From: CBDCWT01 sp965223305
Lineage (GTDB): Bacteria > Planctomycetota > Planctomycetia > Pirellulales > Pirellulaceae
Reading direction: 5' to 3'
DNA length: 64,000 nucleotides
NCBI GenBank assembly: GCA_965223305.1
Contig: CBDCWT010000047.1
Span: 248,001 to 312,000, forward strand
Shown here: positions 35,209 through 43,313 of the stretch, one piece after another
How the letters are laid out: each line of letters begins with the position of its first letter
Numbering within the stretch: the stretch's first letter is position 1
The notes under the pieces: generated by a model
The model's input: the letters and a program-made list of their open reading frames with translations, nothing else
Database searches by the model: none
Told to the model about the DNA's origin: nothing
Made by a program: the position numbers and the translations under genes

Positions 35209-36186
35209 ATGGACAGCATTTACCGCTTTGACCCCCCGCTCGGTTACAGGGAAAACAGCGCAGAGGTATATCCAAGGAGCGAATTCTCGCATGTACTCGC
35301 TACCGCACAGTTGGCGGACTACATTTGGGGCTGCCTGGCATACGTCCGGTACGCCGCAAAGCACGACAGCAAGCTTCGGGCAGAGTTTTGGATCCCGGAA
35401 ATGCAGCGCGAATGGTTCAACCTCGCGCAGCTGCTCAAGCATCGATCGACTTTCGATCGCCTTTGCGAAGCGAACCGCAATTGCACCGTGCGGTTCGAAG
35501 AGATCGCCGGGCAGAGCTTCGCTGAGGTGCTTTGGCTCACTGCCGCAGGCATATTGCGCACACTCGCGGTCGCCTTAGAGATCGACGCCGTCGATTGGCG
35601 GGCAGTTGACCTTCGCAAGACTTCGCTGCCGTCGCCAATCGATACGAACATGCTGTCGGAAAAGTGGAGCTCGGTCCGGGACCTACTGCTGAGGGCCAAG
35701 GTCTTCAATCGCGACTGGCGGCTTCTGCAGATCGAACTCGATGGAGAAATGCGGCGTGCGGACGGTACGCCTTTAGGGAATCCACCAGCGTGGCTGTCTT
35801 CAGCAGACTCAGCTGAGAGCGGTCGCGACAAAACGGCGGTCAGAAAGAAACGGCCACGCGGCGCGAACCGTGATCTGGTGCTTTCCGCCTTGTGTTTGTT
35901 GCACCGCTACAGCAATGGGCATGTAGACAAGGCTGGCCCGATGACTCAGGATGCGATCAAGGCGGTAATCGAGAAAGACGGACTGACCATCCATAAGTCT
36001 CAGATTTCTGACGCCATGAACCAGTTGTTTAGCGGGGGGATGAGCGCTTACAAGCGGCTTTGCAGAGACGATCACCTGGGATCACAGTTGCGCCTACACC
36101 AGGGCGAGTACCAGGCTGTTGTCCGGGAATTTAATGAGAGCAAGCAGCGTCAGGAGAATTTCATAATCGCGAGCAAAAATTCATGA
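35209..36186 (+). CDS. Unknown 325-residue protein
   Basis: The ATG at 35209 follows 'agggagagtgag'. The N-terminal part is helical with no recognised motif. After a basic linker ('KKRPRGANRD', about residue 225) the last 95 residues look like a winged-helix DNA-binding domain ('MTQDAIKAVIEKDGLTIHKS'). A regulatory role is possible. Confidence 0.6.
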   Translation: MDSIYRFDPPLGYRENSAEVYPRSEFSHVLATAQLADYIWGCLAYVRYAAKHDSKLRAEFWIPEMQREWFNLAQLLKHRSTFDRLCEANRNCTVRFEEIAGQSFAEVLWLTAAGILRTLAVALEIDAVDWRAVDLRKTSLPSPIDTNMLSEKWSSVRDLLLRAKVFNRDWRLLQIELDGEMRRADGTPLGNPPAWLSSADSAESGRDKTAVRKKRPRGANRDLVLSALCLLHRYSNGHVDKAGPMTQDAIKAVIEKDGLTIHKSQISDAMNQLFSGGMSAYKRLCRDDHLGSQLRLHQGEYQAVVREFNESKQRQENFIIASKNS

Positions 36187-36348
36187 ACCTCTGACGCCCT
36201 CCGCAAAGAATTTCTTGTGCTCTAAATCCGCAGCTCGTGCGGATTTGCTCGTTTCTTGTTCGCCATTCCGCGAAAAAATCTCAGCTCAGATCGTGAATCT
36301 TTCCACAACAGATAGATGTACGCATCCATCCCGGAAAGGGCTGAGACA

Positions 36349-36570
36349 GTGCCAAAAACCAAACGACTGAGAGTCGAGCTAGTTGGTGGGCCATTCGACG
36401 GTGCCGTCCGTGAGCTAGTCGTGGAGTCCAGTATCAACTCTGTACGGTACACGATCCCCGATCGCAGAGACCCACGAAGAACTCATGCGTACAGTGGGGT
36501 GATTTTGCACGGCTCGAGCGGACGGATTGAGTATCTCGGTCCCGAGCCATCGGAGGCAGCCTATGCATAA
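36349..36570 (+). CDS. Small phage-type protein with a GGPFDG motif
   Basis: The product of about 73 residues contains 'VELVGGPFDGAVRELVV', a motif seen in many small phage and island proteins of unknown role. GTG 36349 follows a 'ggctgag' stretch; ATG 36316 is an alternative start. Its stop overlaps the next gene. Confidence 0.55.
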   Translation: MPKTKRLRVELVGGPFDGAVRELVVESSINSVRYTIPDRRDPRRTHAYSGVILHGSSGRIEYLGPEPSEAAYA

Positions 36571-36874
36571 GCAAATGCTTCCGAGCCAATCGCAGACCGC
36601 CAACGGTGAGCCACAGGCCGCGTCGGAGATTGTCGCGGTCCCGCTGACTGAACTTCGGGCGCTGATCGCCCGCGCCCAACAGCGATGGATGACCATCGGC
36701 ACGGCGGCTCGGCATTCCGATCTGAGCGCCGAGTCCATCCGTCGACTCATCGCCAGCGGCAAGTTGACGGCAAGCCGTCCAGTGAAAGGCCGGATTTTAA
36801 TTGATCGACTCGAGCTCGACTCGTTGATTGCCGGCTCAACAAACCACACACGAAAAGGCCGAGGCAAGCGCTAG
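36563..36874 (+). CDS. Helix-turn-helix (excisionase-like) protein
   Basis: The ATG at 36563 lies seven bases after 'ggagg' and inside the end of the previous gene. The 103-residue protein has a HTH_17-type motif ('IGTAARHSDLSAESIRRLIA', 'SRPVKGRILIDRLELDSLI') and a basic tail. It probably directs excision or regulates element B. Confidence 0.72.
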   Translation: MHKQMLPSQSQTANGEPQAASEIVAVPLTELRALIARAQQRWMTIGTAARHSDLSAESIRRLIASGKLTASRPVKGRILIDRLELDSLIAGSTNHTRKGRGKR

Positions 36875-36906
36875 ACACCACAAACCAACCCACTCGGAGA
36901 CCCAAG

Positions 36907-37131
36907 ATGTCCACAACAATCGACATACCCATCTCATCCCTCGACGGCCCCAAGATCCAAGAGTGGCGCGCGGAGTACCAGCAATACAAGTCACTCCACC
37001 GCCAACTCGGAGTATCCGAAGAAGACTACATCAGGTCACACCTAGATCCGCCCGTCGACGTCGACTTTCTAGAGCTGCACTACGAGGCCGCAAGAAAACG
37101 GTACCCGCAGTTCTTTAGAGGTATCGGCTGA
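36907..37131 (+). CDS. Unknown 74-residue protein
   Basis: The ATG follows 'ggagacccaag'. The product ('MSTTIDIPISSLDGPKIQEW') has no recognised motif. It lies in the early plus-strand run of element B. Confidence 0.55.
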   Translation: MSTTIDIPISSLDGPKIQEWRAEYQQYKSLHRQLGVSEEDYIRSHLDPPVDVDFLELHYEAARKRYPQFFRGIG

Positions 37132-37168
37132 GCAACGATTTCAATCACAAAACTGAAGGAAAAACCTA

Positions 37169-37606
37169 ATGGCAACAACAACTGAGCCCCTTGAAAAAAG
37201 GCTGCTAGCGCAACTCAAAGAAGTACTCGAGCGAGATGCGAATGGTGAGGGCGAGGACGAAGACGTACTCGACAAAAGGGTGCGGCTGCAATCGCTGCTT
37301 GGGTTGAGTTTGGCGGACTACGCCGAGCGTCTCGCGGCGTGGACAGAGGCAAAGGAAGCTGCCGCAGATTTCGAATCCGACCGGTTCAGCGGGAAAGAGA
37401 GGCATCAGGAGGCGCTCAGCAGCATACTCACAAAGAAAAAAGCTGTCACCGCACAGCACAACGAACTCTGGAACCAACTTACTGAACTCACGAAGCGTGA
37501 AGAGGCAGTACGCAACCAAATCCAAGCGCTTAAACACCAACACCAAGAGGTACTAGATCGTCTAGCCCAAGCGAACAACCAGCTGACCAAGTTTGGGCTG
37601 GATTGA
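37169..37606 (+). CDS. Coiled-coil protein of element B
   Basis: The 145-residue protein is helical with a coiled coil over residues 85-140 ('HNELWNQLTELTKREEAVRN'). Its role may match the coiled-coil protein of element A, but the sequences are not obviously related. Confidence 0.6.
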   Translation: MATTTEPLEKRLLAQLKEVLERDANGEGEDEDVLDKRVRLQSLLGLSLADYAERLAAWTEAKEAAADFESDRFSGKERHQEALSSILTKKKAVTAQHNELWNQLTELTKREEAVRNQIQALKHQHQEVLDRLAQANNQLTKFGLD

Positions 37607-38000
37607 TTTTCCCGGGATTCGGCCACATGCCTCAACATTCGTGCTCACTAATGTCGTTCATCTATCCGCCCGTAGTAAAGCCGTAGCCAATGGAGTCACT
37701 CGCCCGTCATCACGAGCGGTGTGGCTGGCCGCGCTTAACTTGCCATCTTGCTGTGCAGAGCACCATGAATTCGATCGGTTGCATTATGCGGCCGCGACAT
37801 AGAGCCACAGAACGCCGAACTCGGGGACGATCGACGCGTGCCGCACGCTGCGGCCATCCCCTCTCGTTCAACAGGAGGCAACCTGTGCGATTTCACGGGT
37901 CCTTCTGCAGGGGGGGTGCCCCGGGCGGGGGCGAACCCCCGCGGCCAAAGCGCGCACTTTTGGGATCTCAAAACGGGCCCGGCCCGGCCGGGGGTGTGTT
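37607..38000. other. Non-coding stretch before the small terminase, possible packaging site
   Basis: No convincing gene is seen; a 104-codon frame across it is proline/arginine-rich and probably spurious. The last 100 bases are extremely GC-rich, with gggggcgaaccccc (a hairpin), then 'cacttttgggatctcaaaac' and ggcccggcccggcc up to the start. Small terminases often bind DNA next to their own gene, so a cos/pac-like site is plausible. Confidence 0.4.
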
Positions 38001-38495
38001 GTGACTAAGAAGAACGGTACCGCCCGAACGTACGCCGAGGTGGCTCGCTACTACGAGGTGCATCCGGACACAGTTCGCAAGAAGTGGAGGCCGAAGGGCA
38101 TGCCCAAACTGCCGGCGAAATTCAGCGAGATCGACGCCTGGCGGGCCACTCTCAAGCCAAGGACTGACACGGTCAACGACGATCCGACCATGATCGAGAT
38201 CCGCCGCAGGAAGCTAACAGCGGAAGCGATCGCGAAGGAAGCCACCGCGCGAATCGAAGCGCACAAGGCCCGGCTGCTTGAGAGCGATATTTGCTCGCTC
38301 AGTCAGGTTGACGAGTTTCTGTCGCAACTGTTTCAAGAACTACGAACCATGTTGGTTCGCCTGCCGGAAGATGCAGCCGCCGCCTATCCAGTGAAGATCC
38401 GCTGCGAGTTGGAGACCGACCTGCGCGATCGTGTCGAGTTGATTCTGCGCGCCCTGCACGGCAAAGCCCAGATACTGGCAACCATAAAAGACTAA
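38001..38495 (+). CDS. Nu1-like phage terminase small subunit
   Basis: The 164-residue protein starts at a GTG. It has an N-terminal HTH ('TYAEVARYYEVHPDTVRKKW') followed by a long helical region ('LTAEAIAKEATARIEAHKAR ... EVDEF'-like) as in Nu1-type DNA-packaging proteins, ending 'RDRVELILRALHGKAQIL'. It would recognise packaging DNA. As in element A there is no partner large subunit. Confidence 0.65.
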   Translation: MTKKNGTARTYAEVARYYEVHPDTVRKKWRPKGMPKLPAKFSEIDAWRATLKPRTDTVNDDPTMIEIRRRKLTAEAIAKEATARIEAHKARLLESDICSLSQVDEFLSQLFQELRTMLVRLPEDAAAAYPVKIRCELETDLRDRVELILRALHGKAQILATIKD

Positions 38496-38505
38496 GCCAA
38501 GAAAC

Positions 38506-38537
38506 GCCAACGGCCGCCCCGACAAGCGACCGTTGGC
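38506..38537 (+). promoter_or_regulatory. Conserved hairpin leader, copy B
   Basis: The 8-bp stem gccaacgg/ccgttggc is the same as copy A at 32085-32116, with an identical loop and flanks. It lies 10 bases after the small terminase stop and 17 before the next ATG. Confidence 0.7.
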
Positions 38538-38554
38538 AAAGTTCAAATTGCATC

Positions 38555-38779
38555 ATGAATCATACCGACACCAACTCACGGCTTCAATTCCACGTCCGCT
38601 CGGTTGAACCAGCTAGCCAGAACTGTCGTCCATCCGCCGGGCAGCCAGGGTCGCTGTTTGAGCAGTTCGCCGCAATCGCCGTATTCCTCCAGCATCCGCT
38701 CCGCACCGCAGAGCCTGAGCTTGCTTGGGAGGACAGCAGGTCGCGGTGCATCAGTCATGCCCGGAGACGCGACGGATGA
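38555..38779 (+). CDS. Small protein with the shared leader (copy B)
   Basis: The 74-residue product opens 'MNHTDTNSRLQ' like the element A gene at 32067 and then diverges. Its stop overlaps the next ATG (ATGA at 38776). The function is unknown. Confidence 0.55.
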   Translation: MNHTDTNSRLQFHVRSVEPASQNCRPSAGQPGSLFEQFAAIAVFLQHPLRTAEPELAWEDSRSRCISHARRRDG

Positions 38780-39732
38780 AAACGAAGCTAGATTCGCTTT
38801 TGTCGGAACTGTCGTCGATCGGGTGGGCGCCCGGTCTGTCCGAGAACTCCTACCTCGGAATTCTGGCCAGCAATCTACGTGGAAAAAACCTGACTCTCGC
38901 TTCCGTCGCCGCTGAGGTCGCCTGCAACGAACACCCTCTCACACTGCGTGGGCTGCTCTACCGTGTCGTCTCCTCTGGCGTGCTCCCGTCTACCGACAGC
39001 AAGCACTACAACCGGCTCGGGCGGGTCATGACCAAACTGCGGGAAAGCGGCGTGGTGCCGTTCTCGTGGATAGTCGACAACCTGCGCAGCACCGTGAAGC
39101 CGTCGAGTTGGGCCGGCCTCAACGACTACGTGGAGACGGTCCGTGACTGCTACCGTAAGGACTTCTGGGCCAACTTGCCCGAATACGTCCACGTTTTCTG
39201 CGAGAAGGACGCGATTGCCGGGACGCTGGCGCCTGCCACCCGGGAGTTCGACGTTGCGCTGTCGCCGATCCGCGGATACGTGAGTCTCTCGTTCGCGCAC
39301 CAAATTGCCGACCAGTGGAACGGGATCAGCAAGCCGATTACCGCCTACTATGTCGGCGACTATGACCCCTCCGGATTCGATCTTGAGCGTGATGTCCGAG
39401 AGAAGCTCAAGCGGTACTGCGACGCCAAGTTTGATTGGGTTCGGCTGGGCGTCCTGCCTAGCGACTTCGAGGAATTCAAGCTAATTCGCCTCGAACCGAA
39501 GACGTCCGACAAACGTTATCCGGCTTTCGTCGAACGCTACGGTGATTCCTGCGCGGAAGTCGACGCCATCCCACCCACGGAGCTGCGTCGCCGTGTTCGC
39601 GAAGCCATCGAATCGCATGTCCCGCAGCGCGAATGGGACCGTTTGCGATCGGTTGAGCGGATTGAAAAGGAATCGTTCGACGCTTTCCTCGAAAAGCTAC
39701 CAACTGGGGGTGGCAATGCCCGACTACCCTAA
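38776..39732 (+). CDS. TOPRIM-domain protein (topoisomerase VI-A/Spo11-like)
   Basis: The 318-residue protein has a winged-helix-like N-terminal half ('LTLRGLLYRVVSSGVL') and a TOPRIM-like core with 'HVFCEKDAIAG' (E) and 'YYVGDYDPSGFDLERDV' (D-x-D). This resembles TopoVI-A-like TOPRIM proteins found on phages and plasmids. It occupies the place of the ERCC4 nuclease in element A and probably processes DNA during replication. Confidence 0.72.
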   Translation: MKTKLDSLLSELSSIGWAPGLSENSYLGILASNLRGKNLTLASVAAEVACNEHPLTLRGLLYRVVSSGVLPSTDSKHYNRLGRVMTKLRESGVVPFSWIVDNLRSTVKPSSWAGLNDYVETVRDCYRKDFWANLPEYVHVFCEKDAIAGTLAPATREFDVALSPIRGYVSLSFAHQIADQWNGISKPITAYYVGDYDPSGFDLERDVREKLKRYCDAKFDWVRLGVLPSDFEEFKLIRLEPKTSDKRYPAFVERYGDSCAEVDAIPPTELRRRVREAIESHVPQREWDRLRSVERIEKESFDAFLEKLPTGGGNARLP

Positions 39733-40531
39733 GCGAGAACCGTACTTTGCTCACCGGTTCGTACGGCTGCTGTTCAAGACGTGCGCAGCGCAGGAGATCG
39801 GGATCGACGCGTGCTATCTTCTCGTCCACATCGCCCACACCGAGGACGCCAAGCGTTACAAAGGGCCCGTCACGTTCCATAACGAACAGCTGCAGGCGAT
39901 CCTCGGCTTCAAGAAGTGGGATCGCCTAGATCGGGCCCGTCGCGCAGCCTGCCGGGCGAACTGGCTGCACTATCAACCGCCGCCAAACCGCAGACGACAA
40001 CCAGGCCGGTACTTCGTAACGATTCCAGCCGAGCTCGAGGACGTCGACGACCTGCCCATTGACGAGGCAGCATCATATCCCTCTGAGGGTGATGGTCCAG
40101 GCCAATCATATCCCTCTCAGGGTGATGGTGAGGGTGATGGTGAGGGGGTTGATGGGGGGGAACCTTCTACCCTACCCCTAACCCTATCCCTTACAAGTGG
40201 CGCCACCTCGGCGCCACCTGGCGGCATGCCACCTGGCAATGGTGGCTTTGACCACTTCTGGAATCTCTACCCAAGTCGCAACGGTCGCAAGCGCGAGAAG
40301 GCGAAAGCGATCTCTCAGTGGAAGCGCCTGTCGGCCTCAGACCGCCAGAGAGCTATCCAAGCCGCTCCGACCTACGCCGCCGAAGAGAAGTTCATCAAGG
40401 ACGCATTCCGCTGGCTGCGAGATCGGAGCTTCGAGGACTGGCTGACACCCCAGGAGCCAGAACGCAGCGCCGTGGCCACCAAACAGGACATCGAGGCCGC
40501 TGGCTACACCTTCATCGAGGACGACGAATGA
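39716..40531 (+). CDS. Phage replication organiser-like protein
   Basis: The ATG at 39716 gives 271 residues. The N-terminal 100 residues form a winged helix ('CAAQEIGIDACYLLVHIAHT', 'FKKWDRLDRARRAACRANWL'). A low-complexity linker rich in E-G-D follows, then a C-terminal domain 'FDHFWNLYPSRNGRKREKAK' common in replication proteins that load helicase. It overlaps the TOPRIM gene by 17 bases and the primase by ATGA. Confidence 0.7.
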   Translation: MPDYPKREPYFAHRFVRLLFKTCAAQEIGIDACYLLVHIAHTEDAKRYKGPVTFHNEQLQAILGFKKWDRLDRARRAACRANWLHYQPPPNRRRQPGRYFVTIPAELEDVDDLPIDEAASYPSEGDGPGQSYPSQGDGEGDGEGVDGGEPSTLPLTLSLTSGATSAPPGGMPPGNGGFDHFWNLYPSRNGRKREKAKAISQWKRLSASDRQRAIQAAPTYAAEEKFIKDAFRWLRDRSFEDWLTPQEPERSAVATKQDIEAAGYTFIEDDE

Positions 40532-42342
40532 CCATCGACGTATTGGCGATCAAGACCGCTGCAGCTGGACGCTGGTCGGAGATTCTGCCCAGCCTGACGG
40601 GCGCCCCTCGAGAGATCTTCGACGGCAAGCATCATCCCTGCCCGCAACCGGACTGCGGCGGCACCGACCGCTTCCGCATGATCGACGCATCCACGGGCGC
40701 GGCGCTCTGCAACCAGTGTTTCGCGAAGGGCGGCGGCGACGGGATCGCTACGCTGCGATGGTTGGCCCGGGTCGATTTTCTCGAGGCCTGTCAGATGTTG
40801 GCCGCCTATCTCGGTCTCAGCGAGAGCGAATTGACGAGCCCGTCAACTTCGGTCGACCCGGTGGAACAGCTCGCCGCTGCCAAGCACTGCTCAGCGGCTG
40901 CCCTACGCGAGTACGGCGCGGTCGCCGATCGGGACTCAGTGACATTTCCAGCCTACGGCCCGGACCGACAGCAATGCACGCTCTTCCGCATCTGGCCGGC
41001 GGCCACCGACAAGCGCGCCAAGGGGCTGTTCGTGAAGGGTAAGCCCGCGGGTTTGTTCTTCCCACTCGGTGATCAGGGGCCCCGGTTTCCTGCGGCTGGC
41101 GAAGATTGGATTGTCTGCGAGGGCGTCAAGGACGCGGCGGCCTATCAATCGCTGGGGTATCTCGCCTGCGGACTCAACACGGACCACCTGGCGGCCAAGT
41201 TTGCCGAGCTGTTCCGCGGTGCGAACGTGGTACTGATGCCCGATCGGACAACGAGCGCAGAAGCCAAAGTCCGACAATCGGCCGCGGTGTTGGTAAACGT
41301 GGCTGCTTCCGTCAGGATTGGCACTCTCCCGCTGCCAATCGATGGCGACAAGGGCGACGACGCTCGCGATGTGCTCAAGCAGCGCCACGGCGAACAGATG
41401 CTGCGACGCGCCGTTGAGTCAGCTGTACCGTATCACGCTGGCTCCGCCCAGTCGGGCGTGCGCCGCGTCACGATGGAGCAAGCCGTCAAGGAGCGGCTAA
41501 ACGAGTACCAACGCGGGCCGATTCCTCGGCTGGAATTGGGCATCGACAAGCTTGATCGCAGGCTCGGCGGTGGGATTCCGTTCGGAAGTCTAGCCGTAGT
41601 CGCTGCCCTATCGTCACACGGGAAAACTGCCTTCGCCCTCCAGACGACGCACCACATCACAGGTCCACAAGGCATTTCGGCGCGTTTCATCTCTGTCGAA
41701 ATGGGAGCCGGCGAGCTGGCGGACCGGACTATCAGCTATGCCAGTGACGCACCCAAAGAGAACTGGCACCAGCTTCTGGAGCGGCTCGAACATGACACCG
41801 CGAGGCACTTTCGGGGGGCGGCACCCTGCGTTCTCGTTGAAGGGCTGTCGTCGTTGGACGACATCGAACGCGACCTTGCCGAGGCCTTCCGTGGCGGTGT
41901 CCGTGTTGCCATTGTCGACTACGCGCAGCTAATCGATGCCGGGTCGAGAGATGACACCAACTCGATCATGCGCCGCGTTTCAGCAACGCTAAAACGGTTA
42001 GCCAAAGAACACGAGGCAATCGTCACTTGCCTCGCGCAGCTCAACAGACGTGTCCAAGACCGTAAACCGCTTGTTCCACGACTGACCGATATCGAGTACG
42101 GCAGCAAGCTCGGCCACGACGCGGACGTCGTTGTATTTCTGGTGTGGCCCCATCAAATCGACCAGAAAAAGCCAGCTCACGAGTATCAGGTATTCGTTGA
42201 GAAGAACCGCAACGGCTTGAGCAAGTTCGCGGTCAATTGCCGATTCAACCCGCCTCGACAGACGATCACGGAGCGTGACGATCCGAGGCCTCAAAACTAC
42301 ACGAACGTGTTTGACCTTCGGAATGAACTGGCGGATAAGTGA
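40528..42342 (+). CDS. Primase-helicase (zinc, TOPRIM, DnaB-like RecA domain) of element B
   Basis: The 604-residue protein has a T7 gp4-like layout. Zinc ligands are C38, C43, C61 and C64. TOPRIM has E198 in 'WIVCEGVKDA' and D239 in 'VVLMPDRT'. The DnaB-like domain from about 325 has Walker A 'SSHGKTAFA' and Walker B 'VAIVDYAQLID'. The first 300 residues are clearly homologous to the element A primase, but the motor differs. It should prime and unwind element DNA. Confidence 0.87.
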   Translation: MTIDVLAIKTAAAGRWSEILPSLTGAPREIFDGKHHPCPQPDCGGTDRFRMIDASTGAALCNQCFAKGGGDGIATLRWLARVDFLEACQMLAAYLGLSESELTSPSTSVDPVEQLAAAKHCSAAALREYGAVADRDSVTFPAYGPDRQQCTLFRIWPAATDKRAKGLFVKGKPAGLFFPLGDQGPRFPAAGEDWIVCEGVKDAAAYQSLGYLACGLNTDHLAAKFAELFRGANVVLMPDRTTSAEAKVRQSAAVLVNVAASVRIGTLPLPIDGDKGDDARDVLKQRHGEQMLRRAVESAVPYHAGSAQSGVRRVTMEQAVKERLNEYQRGPIPRLELGIDKLDRRLGGGIPFGSLAVVAALSSHGKTAFALQTTHHITGPQGISARFISVEMGAGELADRTISYASDAPKENWHQLLERLEHDTARHFRGAAPCVLVEGLSSLDDIERDLAEAFRGGVRVAIVDYAQLIDAGSRDDTNSIMRRVSATLKRLAKEHEAIVTCLAQLNRRVQDRKPLVPRLTDIEYGSKLGHDADVVVFLVWPHQIDQKKPAHEYQVFVEKNRNGLSKFAVNCRFNPPRQTITERDDPRPQNYTNVFDLRNELADK

Positions 42343-42727
42343 ATTGGAACCATAACCGCAAAACCGTAGGGAGCTTTAGTTGTAGGGCAATCGAGAGGGT
42401 TAACCGTTCCCCAGCGAACCGGGTCACAACCGAATGCTTGACCGCCGCGCATGATCGATAGTGACCGGATGTGTGATCGCCAACCGTGGACCGGACCACG
42501 CCAGAGTCACTAGCGGCGGGCGATGTGCTGTACTTTAGCAAGGTGCAAATGCGTCCAGTGGGCCTTTACACCGCGGCACTCAAGCGGAGTGTCATCCAAC
42601 TGCGCCGGACAATGAAGCCGAGCTTCGGGAATTCAGAACTGCGGGCAGTCTGTCGCACCAGTCGTTAGCAAGCGTGAGAGTCTGGTACAATCGATTGTGT
42701 CCACTAACAGGTTGTGCGGCAGGACCG
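42343..42727. other. Non-coding stretch with cassette-like repeat
   Basis: No gene is supported. It includes repeat A at 42551-42628. A TACAAT -10 candidate lies about 30 bases before the next gene. Confidence 0.5.
42551..42628. repeat. Cassette-like dispersed repeat A (others at 43134, 44335, 46198)
   Basis: Four related 60-80-bp stretches separate the cargo genes between 42.5 and 46.3 kb. They share a core like ggacgatgaa(t/g)(t/c)cga followed by a ttcgg word, and copies at 42551 and 46198 also share 'acaccgc.gcact..agcg'. They do not encode protein. Confidence 0.5.
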
Positions 42728-43057
42728 ATGCGGATTCAGACAACGCAACTCATTGAGATTCTAGACCAGCTAATAGTCCTCCTAGATGTAGACGATGAGA
42801 AGCACTGGAGGAAATGGATGGCATCGGCTCGAGCTCGCCTGCTCAACTCGGATTACTCTGGGATTGAACTGTTGATTGGGGCCTACGGTGGAATGGGGTC
42901 GTTCAGTGACTTGGTCGTTGGACAGTCCGTAGTCGACGGTCAGTTCCAATGGAAGGACGGAGCCCAGGACGCCAACGACAAGCTTGATTCACTCAGAGGG
43001 CAGGCCTACGTAATTGCCGATTCAATCAGGCGCAACTGTAAGGTCGAGAAAGGATAG
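42728..43057 (+). CDS. DUF6966-like small unknown protein
   Basis: The product has 109 residues from the ATG at 42728. The pattern 'WMASARARLLNSDYSGIELL' followed by 'GAYGGMGSFSDLV' resembles small proteins of the DUF6966 type that I know mainly from bacterial islands. The role is unknown. Confidence 0.6.
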   Translation: MRIQTTQLIEILDQLIVLLDVDDEKHWRKWMASARARLLNSDYSGIELLIGAYGGMGSFSDLVVGQSVVDGQFQWKDGAQDANDKLDSLRGQAYVIADSIRRNCKVEKG

Positions 43058-43133
43058 GGGAGCCGCGCCCGTGGGCCGCTATTATCTACCAGCGGTGACG
43101 CCGCCCGAAAAAAAAGGGTTGAAGTGCACGCGT

Positions 43134-43192
43134 CGGGCGTGAAACTTCGAAGCGAGCAACATCTGTGTAGGCCGATGAATCCGATGCGTCTT
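43134..43192. repeat. Cassette-like dispersed repeat B
   Basis: This contains 'gtaggccgatgaatccgatg', the weakest match to the family core. It follows the DUF6966-like gene. Confidence 0.4.
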
Positions 43193-43313
43193 CGTCGCTG
43201 TCGAAGGAGTGCCTTTGCCGCTCGTACCATTGGCCACGCGAGGCGGCATATGCATTGAATCAGCCAGCCGACGTTGAAGTAGTTATTGCGGGGGCGTTCA
43301 AAGGGATCCTTTT

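Noticed and set aside
37690..38004. A 104-codon frame ending in a GTGA overlap with the small terminase
   Set aside because: The product is proline/arginine/glycine-rich over GC-rich structured DNA; the overlap is more likely chance.
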